A stretch of 6,443 nt of DNA from an uncultured beta proteobacterium (GTDB taxonomy: Bacteria; Pseudomonadota; Gammaproteobacteria; Burkholderiales; Rhodocyclaceae). Every line of letters starts with the position of its first letter. The stretch's first letter is position 1. Below are positions 1 through 6,443 of this stretch, piece after piece. The translations under genes and the position numbers were made by a program. The DNA is taken from NCBI GenBank assembly GCA_903933395.1, contig CAIZKA010000517.1:1-6443 (forward strand), written 5' to 3'. Below the pieces are notes generated by a model. It was given only the letters and a program-made list of their open reading frames with translations. It was not told the DNA's origin and ran no database searches.

Positions 1-31
1 ACGGGTTCGACGGTGCTGTTACCATAGGCCA

Positions 32-661
32 ATGGAATCCTTCCTGATCGCCAATCCCAAGGGAGGCGTGGGCAAGACCACGCTGGCGACCAATCTGGCC
101 GGCTATTTCGCGCGACAGGGCCAGCGCGTCATGCTCGGCGACATCGATCGCCAGCAGTCTTCGCGCGAGTGGCTCAAGCTGCGTTCGCCGGGACTGCCGC
201 ACATCGCGACCTGGAACATCGAACCCGACCAGCCGGCGCGGCCGCCGAAGGACACCAGCCACGTCGTCCTCGATACGCCGGCCGGCCTGCACGGCAAGAA
301 GCTGGCGCATGTGCTGAAGCTGGTGCGGCGCGTGATCGTACCGCTGCAGCCCTCGATTTTTGACATTCTTGCCACGCGGGCATTCCTCGACCGGCTGTTC
401 GAGGAAAAGGAAATCCGCAAGCACGAAGCCTTCGTCGCCATCGTCGCCATGCGCGTGGATGCACGGACGCGGGCGGCGGGGGAACTCGAGCGCTTCCTCG
501 ACGGCATCGGCCTGCCGGTCGTGGCGCACTTGCGTGACACGCAGAACTACGTCCAGGCGGCGGCCCACGGCCTGAGCATTTTCGAACTCCCGCCCAGTCG
601 TGTCGAGAAGGACCTTGAACAGTGGCAGCCGCTGCTGGACTGGGCGCAGCGTCCTGTCTGA
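32..661 (+). CDS. ParA/MinD-type orphan partition ATPase
   Basis: A 209-residue cytosolic P-loop ATPase of the ParA (SIMIBI) family. Visible motifs are the deviant Walker A KGGVGKTT (residues 10-17) with its signature lysine, the A' motif GDIDRQQSS (36-44), and Walker B VVLDTPAG (78-85). VPLQPSIFD (103-111) fits the conserved strand after Walker B. In this family ATP-dependent dimers bind DNA or membrane and position a cargo such as a plasmid, chromosome origin or protein cluster. The length matches short ParAs that lack the N-terminal helix-turn-helix of plasmid ParA, so DNA binding would be non-specific. ATG 32 is chosen because family members begin only a few residues before Walker A. The frame is open to the left edge without a stop, so a longer start cannot be fully excluded. 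No clear Shine-Dalgarno is seen; TACCAT at 20-25 could be a -10 box for a nearly leaderless message. No parB-like gene follows, so the cargo is unknown. Family assignment is secure; role is not. Confidence 0.92.
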   Translation: MESFLIANPKGGVGKTTLATNLAGYFARQGQRVMLGDIDRQQSSREWLKLRSPGLPHIATWNIEPDQPARPPKDTSHVVLDTPAGLHGKKLAHVLKLVRRVIVPLQPSIFDILATRAFLDRLFEEKEIRKHEAFVAIVAMRVDARTRAAGELERFLDGIGLPVVAHLRDTQNYVQAAAHGLSIFELPPSRVEKDLEQWQPLLDWAQRPV

Positions 662-764
662 CGAAAGTGACATTCCGGCCGCCTGGCGCGGCGGAGGCGG
701 ATTCCCCGATTTTCTTGCGGCAACATCACCGTTTATCGGCCCGCCAAGATACCGGGCAAAGCGA

Positions 765-770
765 TAGAAT
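765..770 (+). promoter_or_regulatory. Putative -10 box for the cytochrome c gene
   Basis: TAGAAT lies 39 bp before the cytochrome start codon and matches the sigma-70 -10 consensus at five of six positions. No convincing -35 element is seen 16-18 bp upstream. The predicted transcript would have a leader of roughly 30 nt carrying the GGAG ribosome binding site at 800-803. The rest of the 148-bp gap (662-809) shows no gene; it holds a GC-rich self-complementary stretch at 679-700 without a T-tract. Confidence 0.4.
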
Positions 771-809
771 TCGCGCATACCGCCTGTTTTGTCCTTTTTG
801 GAGATGCTC

Positions 810-1187
810 ATGAACCGCAAGATCATCATGCTGCTGGCAATACCCATGGCCATCGGCTTCAGTTCAAGTCAGGCCGCCGACAAGGCGGCCAAGCCGGATG
901 CCAAGACTCCTGCCGCCACCATGGCCGACCGCAGTCCCGAAGCCGTCGTCAATTCGAAATGCATCGAATGCCATGGCAGCGGCAAGACGCACTCGCCCCG
1001 CATCGGTGACCGCGAGGAATGGACCAAACGAGCCAGCAAGGGCCTCGACGGGCTGGTGCTCGGCGCCACCCGCGGCCATGACGGCATGCCGGCGCGCGGC
1101 GGCCGTCCCGACCTGACCGACGCCGAATTCAAGGCGGCGATCTTCTACATGTTTGCCAAGAGCGTCAGCGAGCCGGTCAAGAAGTGA
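810..1187 (+). CDS. Periplasmic monohaem cytochrome c, class I, c5-like
   Basis: A 125-residue precursor. Residues 1-22 form a Sec signal peptide: basic MNRK, a hydrophobic run to about residue 18, and a likely cleavage after SQA. The haem attachment motif CIECH is at 51-55, with His55 as proximal axial ligand. Met93 in the GMPARGG segment (92-98) is the likely distal ligand, and the C-terminal helix DLTDAEFKAAIFYMFAKS (101-118) is typical of cytochrome c5/c-555-like proteins. The mature protein would be a small soluble periplasmic electron carrier; its donor and acceptor cannot be told from this window. A lysine/alanine/proline-rich linker (about 24-40) separates the signal from the haem domain. 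The start at 810 is preferred over ATG 804 and TTG 789, because GGAG at 800-803 sits 6 nt before 810 but directly abuts 804. It appears to be its own transcription unit, followed by a hairpin at 1189-1215. Confidence 0.93.
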   Translation: MNRKIIMLLAIPMAIGFSSSQAADKAAKPDAKTPAATMADRSPEAVVNSKCIECHGSGKTHSPRIGDREEWTKRASKGLDGLVLGATRGHDGMPARGGRPDLTDAEFKAAIFYMFAKSVSEPVKK

Positions 1188-1188
1188 T

Positions 1189-1215
1189 CCGCCGCAGGGG
1201 ATGACTCCCCGGCGG
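1189..1215 (+). terminator. GC-rich hairpin after the cytochrome gene, possible terminator
   Basis: CCGCCG (1189-1194) is fully complementary to CGGCGG (1210-1215). Inside it GGG (1197-1199) can pair with CCC (1207-1209), closing a 7-nt loop with a small CA bulge. The hairpin begins 2 nt after the cytochrome stop codon. No T-run follows, so it is not a canonical intrinsic terminator; it may instead protect the 3' end of the message or assist termination. Confidence 0.35.
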
Positions 1216-1244
1216 GGCGATTGCCCTGTGTGGCGGCGGAGGGC

Positions 1245-1376
1245 GGGAGTAAAAGCACTGCGCCATGTCCACCGCGCCGCTTTCTCCAAAGTTCGTCCAC
1301 CTCCGGCTGCACAGCGAATTCTCGATCACCGATGGCCTGACGCGCATCGATGAAGTGATCGCGCAGGCGGCGGCCG
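1245..1376 (+). repeat. Direct repeat copy A: dnaE promoter-like region and first 37 codons
   Basis: This stretch aligns without gaps to 2530-2661, a constant offset of 1285 bp. Both copies begin GGGAGTAAAA exactly 20 bp before an ATG, share an in-frame TAA 15 bp before that ATG, and continue as a DnaE N-terminus. By hand count about 79% of positions match overall, with only 8 differences in the 84 nt of codons 10-37. The longest exact run is 29 bp (1325-1353 versus 2610-2638). Similarity stops sharply after codon 37. The two copies flank the diguanylate cyclase gene. Confidence 0.93.
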
Positions 1377-1396
1377 GTGTGACCCGGTTCGGCTAG
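1265..1396 (+). pseudogene. Truncated dnaE head (remnant of a DNA polymerase III alpha gene)
   Basis: ATG 1265 opens a 43-residue frame. Residues 10-37 (from FVHLRLHSEF to the QAAA end) match the start of the full DnaE downstream at 26 of 28 positions, differing only at Phe19/Tyr and Val31/Ala. Residues 38-43 (GVTRFG) are unrelated and end at TAG 1394-1396. This is only the first strand-loop of the PHP domain, far too short to fold or polymerise, so I treat it as a gene fragment. It retains a TAAAAG hexamer at 1250-1255 in the place where the intact gene has TAAAAT, so it may still be transcribed. The stop codon lies within CTAG (1393-1396), which also supplies the stop of the convergent cyclase gene. 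Differences from the intact copy in codons 10-37 are mainly synonymous, which argues it diverged while part of a functional dnaE. Confidence 0.88.
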
Positions 1397-2436
1397 AACA
1401 ACTCCATCTCGGAAGAGGAGCGCTTGTCTTCCAGTTGGCCCGCCGCCAGCAGGGCGGCGTGGCTGGCGACCTGGTTGCGGCCGTGCTCCTTGGCCCAGTA
1501 AAGTGCGTTGTCGGCATTGTCGAGTATCACCGACGACTCGTCGTCCAGCCGGATGGCGGCATAGCCTATGCTTACGGTGACGCGGCCGACTTGTGGAAAT
1601 TCGCGTGCGCCGATGCCGGCGCGGAAACGATCGAAAATCCGCCGCGCGTCGTCCTCCGTATTCGGTTTCAGCAGCACGATGAACTCCTCGCCGCCGAAGC
1701 GGAACAGCTTGTCGTGGCTGCGGAACGAGTTGGCCATCATGGTGGCGACCAGCAGTAGCACCTCGTCGCCGATCAAGTGGCCGAAGTTGTCGTTGACCCG
1801 TTTGAAATGATCAATGTCGATCACGGCCAGCCAGTGCGCCAGGCCATCGGGTGGCGGGTGCCGCCGTTGCGGCAGGTGCAGCGATTTCAGCCTGGCATCG
1901 TCGCCGCTGGAGAGGCTGGACAGTATGCGCAGCAGGTAGTCGTCGAAAGTCTTGCGGTTGAGCAGCCCGGTAAGCGTATCCACTTCGCTGTAGTCGAGCA
2001 GCGCCAGCATGTTCATGAAAATGGCCTGCAAGCGGCAGGCAATCTCGATCTGCGCCTCGTCGATCGTGCAGCCCTCGATATCGACGAAGCCGAAGCAGGC
2101 GCCGCTGGATTTCAGCAGGGGGAACAGGCCGTCGCCGGGTCGTTGCGTACCGTTTTCGAGGTAGGCCTGGATTCGCTCGAAACTCTCGACGGACACCATG
2201 TCGGCGGGTATTGAAATTCCGTCGTCACGTACGTGCGCACCGTCGCCATCGACCACCACGGCAGGCCAGACGAAGGACTCGAGGGGCGTCTGCGACAGTT
2301 TCAGGATGGTCACGCGTTCGGCGCCCAGGATGTCGTGCAGGGCCGATGCCAGCCCCGCTGCGAGCAGGGGCCGCTCGCGCTCCTGCGTCAGCCGTTCAAG
2401 GTGGGATAGCAGTTGTCCTGCGCTGATCGAAGACAT
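1393..2436 (-). CDS. Diguanylate cyclase with GAF-like N-terminal domain and GGEEF domain
   Basis: A 347-residue, apparently soluble protein; no signal peptide or membrane span is seen. The C-terminal GGDEF domain (about 150-330) would condense two GTP to cyclic di-GMP. It has the DTLTGLLNR entry (153-161), a metal-binding VIDIDHFK (Asp207) with NDNFGH and GDE (215-225), the active-site GGEEF (248-252), and the late ADNALYWAKEHGRN stretch (308-321). RSHD (239-242) lies exactly five residues before GGEEF, the canonical RxxD product-inhibition I-site, so feedback control is likely. Residues about 20-148 look like a GAF-type sensor fold, but I see no ligand-specific motif. A proline/arginine-rich insertion (about 172-200) lengthens the loop after the first GGDEF helix. 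The start at 2436 is the only in-frame ATG near the domain; upstream frame (to 2565) overlaps the dnaE promoter and lacks family-like sequence. No strong Shine-Dalgarno is visible. The gene is divergent from dnaE and sits between two dnaE heads. Confidence 0.9.
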   Translation of the reverse strand: MSSISAGQLLSHLERLTQERERPLLAAGLASALHDILGAERVTILKLSQTPLESFVWPAVVVDGDGAHVRDDGISIPADMVSVESFERIQAYLENGTQRPGDGLFPLLKSSGACFGFVDIEGCTIDEAQIEIACRLQAIFMNMLALLDYSEVDTLTGLLNRKTFDDYLLRILSSLSSGDDARLKSLHLPQRRHPPPDGLAHWLAVIDIDHFKRVNDNFGHLIGDEVLLLVATMMANSFRSHDKLFRFGGEEFIVLLKPNTEDDARRIFDRFRAGIGAREFPQVGRVTVSIGYAAIRLDDESSVILDNADNALYWAKEHGRNQVASHAALLAAGQLEDKRSSSEMELF

Positions 2437-2472
2437 TGGTTGCGGATCGGGAATGCCATGTGGCTTCGCGAC

Positions 2473-2478
2473 AGTATA
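2473..2478 (-). promoter_or_regulatory. Putative -10 box for the diguanylate cyclase gene
   Basis: On the minus strand this reads TATACT, five of six matches to the sigma-70 -10 consensus, about 36 bp before the cyclase ATG. It would give a leader of roughly 30 nt. The -35 position (near 2496-2501) is poor and overlaps the dyad at 2492-2508, which would suit an activator- or repressor-controlled promoter. Low confidence, sequence match only. Confidence 0.35.
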
Positions 2479-2491
2479 GTCAAGCGACGGG

Positions 2492-2508
2492 ATTTCGGTA
2501 GTCGAAAT
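2492..2508. promoter_or_regulatory. Inverted repeat between divergent promoters, candidate operator
   Basis: ATTTCG (2492-2497) and CGAAAT (2503-2508) form a perfect 6-bp dyad with a 5-nt spacer. It lies in the 113-bp gap between the cyclase and dnaE start codons, upstream of both putative -10 boxes. Size and symmetry fit a dimeric regulator site, but such short dyads also arise by chance, and I recognise no specific regulator. Confidence 0.3.
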
Positions 2509-2519
2509 GCGGGTGTATG

Positions 2520-2540
2520 CCCGGGCCCGGGGAGTAAAAT
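2520..2540 (+). promoter_or_regulatory. Putative dnaE promoter: GC palindrome plus TAAAAT -10 box
   Basis: TAAAAT at 2535-2540 is a good sigma-70 -10 hexamer only 9 bp before the dnaE ATG at 2550, so the message would be leaderless or nearly so. The GGGGAG at 2529-2534 is 15 nt from the ATG, too far for a normal Shine-Dalgarno. Just upstream is a perfect 12-bp palindrome CCCGGGCCCGGG (2520-2531) in the spacer. No clear -35 is seen near 2512-2517. The GGGAGTAAA(A) block and its distance to ATG are conserved in the remnant copy at 1245, while the palindrome is not, which supports the hexamer as the functional part. Confidence 0.45.
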
Positions 2541-2549
2541 CATTTTCCC

Positions 2550-6010
<3,461 letters not shown>

Positions 6011-6014
<4 letters not shown>

Positions 6015-6443
6015 TCAGGCCGATCGACGCCGCGCTGCTGAACGAGGTTTGCGCCGAAGCGGAAGCCAGCGCGCGCCGGCGCAAGAACCGCAACTTCCAT
6101 CCGGCGGACGATCATCCCGCGCACCGCCTGCTGAATGCCATGCAGCCGGATTCCTACATCCCGCCGCATCGTCATCTGGACCCGTACAAGGATGAAACTC
6201 TGGTCGTCCTGCGCGGCCTGCTGGGGCTGATCCAGTTCGATGACGAAGGGACGATAGTGCGCTGCCTGAAAGTCGGCGCCGCTGCGCTCTGCGTGCCTGG
6301 GAATCCGCTTCGCGGGCAGGCAACGGCGATCGGCGTCGATGTCCCCCATGGCACCTGGCACACGGCCGTCGCGCTGGAGCCGGACACCGTGTTTTTTGAA
6401 GCCAAGGCCGGACCCTATCTGCCATTCACCGCAGCCGAACGGG
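6011..6443 (+). CDS. WbuC-type cupin-fold metalloprotein, 3' end beyond window
   Basis: The frame opens with GTG 6011, overlapping the dnaE TGA in GTGA, and stays open for 144 codons to the right edge, so the gene is partial at its 3' end. The N-terminus (IRPIDAALLNEVCAEA) and the block KNRNFHP (25-31) resemble WbuC-family proteins. Cupin motif 1 is YIPPHRHLDPYKDETLVVLRG (49-69), with His53, His55 and Glu62 as likely metal ligands. Cupin motif 2 is VPHGTWH (111-117), with His117 as the probable fourth ligand. FFEAKAGPYLPF (128-139) is the typical C-terminal block, so little is missing. The family is named from O-antigen clusters, but its reaction is not established as far as I know; metal-dependent sugar chemistry is a guess. 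There is no clear Shine-Dalgarno, so translation is probably coupled to dnaE by the 4-bp overlap. No other polysaccharide gene is in view. Confidence 0.88.

Noticed and set aside
679..700. GC-rich self-complementary stretch after parA, possible terminator
   Set aside because: Several alternative 5-6 bp stems are possible, but no T-tract follows directly; too weak to call in DNA this GC-rich.
864..1289. Minus-strand 141-codon frame opposite the cytochrome gene
   Set aside because: The plus strand has a signal peptide, CIECH and a ribosome binding site; the minus frame is composition-driven.
1435..2214. Plus-strand open frames (1435-1758, 1777-2214) opposite the GGDEF gene
   Set aside because: They are shadows of the cyclase coding strand; no family motif, and the minus strand carries a full set of GGDEF residues.

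Overview
The window is GC-rich, gene-dense chromosomal DNA that looks betaproteobacterial, possibly a Rhodocyclales-like lineage. The support is an E. coli-type DnaE of 1154 residues with a degenerate PHP domain, a small cytochrome c5-like protein, an orphan ParA-type ATPase and very high GC in third codon positions. The taxonomic call is inference; no rRNA or other marker is present.

Layout, left to right: (1) a ParA/MinD-type orphan ATPase (32-661, +); (2) a 148-bp gap with a likely promoter, then a periplasmic monohaem class I cytochrome c (810-1187, +) followed by a GC-rich hairpin; (3) a broken copy of the first 37 codons of dnaE, with its own upstream promoter-like sequence (1245-1396, +); (4) a diguanylate cyclase with a GAF-like N-terminal half and a GGEEF domain (1393-2436, -), convergent with the broken dnaE head; (5) a 113-bp divergent control region with a dyad and a 12-bp GC palindrome; (6) complete dnaE, the replicative DNA polymerase III alpha subunit (2550-6014, +); (7) a WbuC-type cupin gene overlapping the dnaE stop by 4 bp and running off the right edge (6011-6443, +).

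The most unusual feature is the pair of direct repeats (1245-1376 and 2530-2661, exactly 1285 bp apart and aligning without gaps) that bracket the diguanylate cyclase gene. Both carry the same promoter-like GGGAGTAAAA at the same distance from ATG, followed by the start of DnaE. After a variable N-terminal tip, the differences between copies are mostly synonymous. That suggests the two heads diverged as parts of two working dnaE genes and were later brought together, rather than one copy decaying in place. The simplest reading is that the cyclase gene arrived together with some or all of a homologous dnaE from a related lineage, leaving the original dnaE head as a scar downstream of the cytochrome gene.

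Functionally the genes are mostly unrelated housekeeping units: replication (dnaE), electron transfer (cytochrome), c-di-GMP signalling (GGDEF protein) and an ATPase of unknown cargo. Only dnaE and the cupin gene are clearly arranged as an operon. I see no RNA genes, CRISPR array, insertion sequence or complete mobile element. No multi-gene novel system is evident; the recombination scar is the main item of interest.
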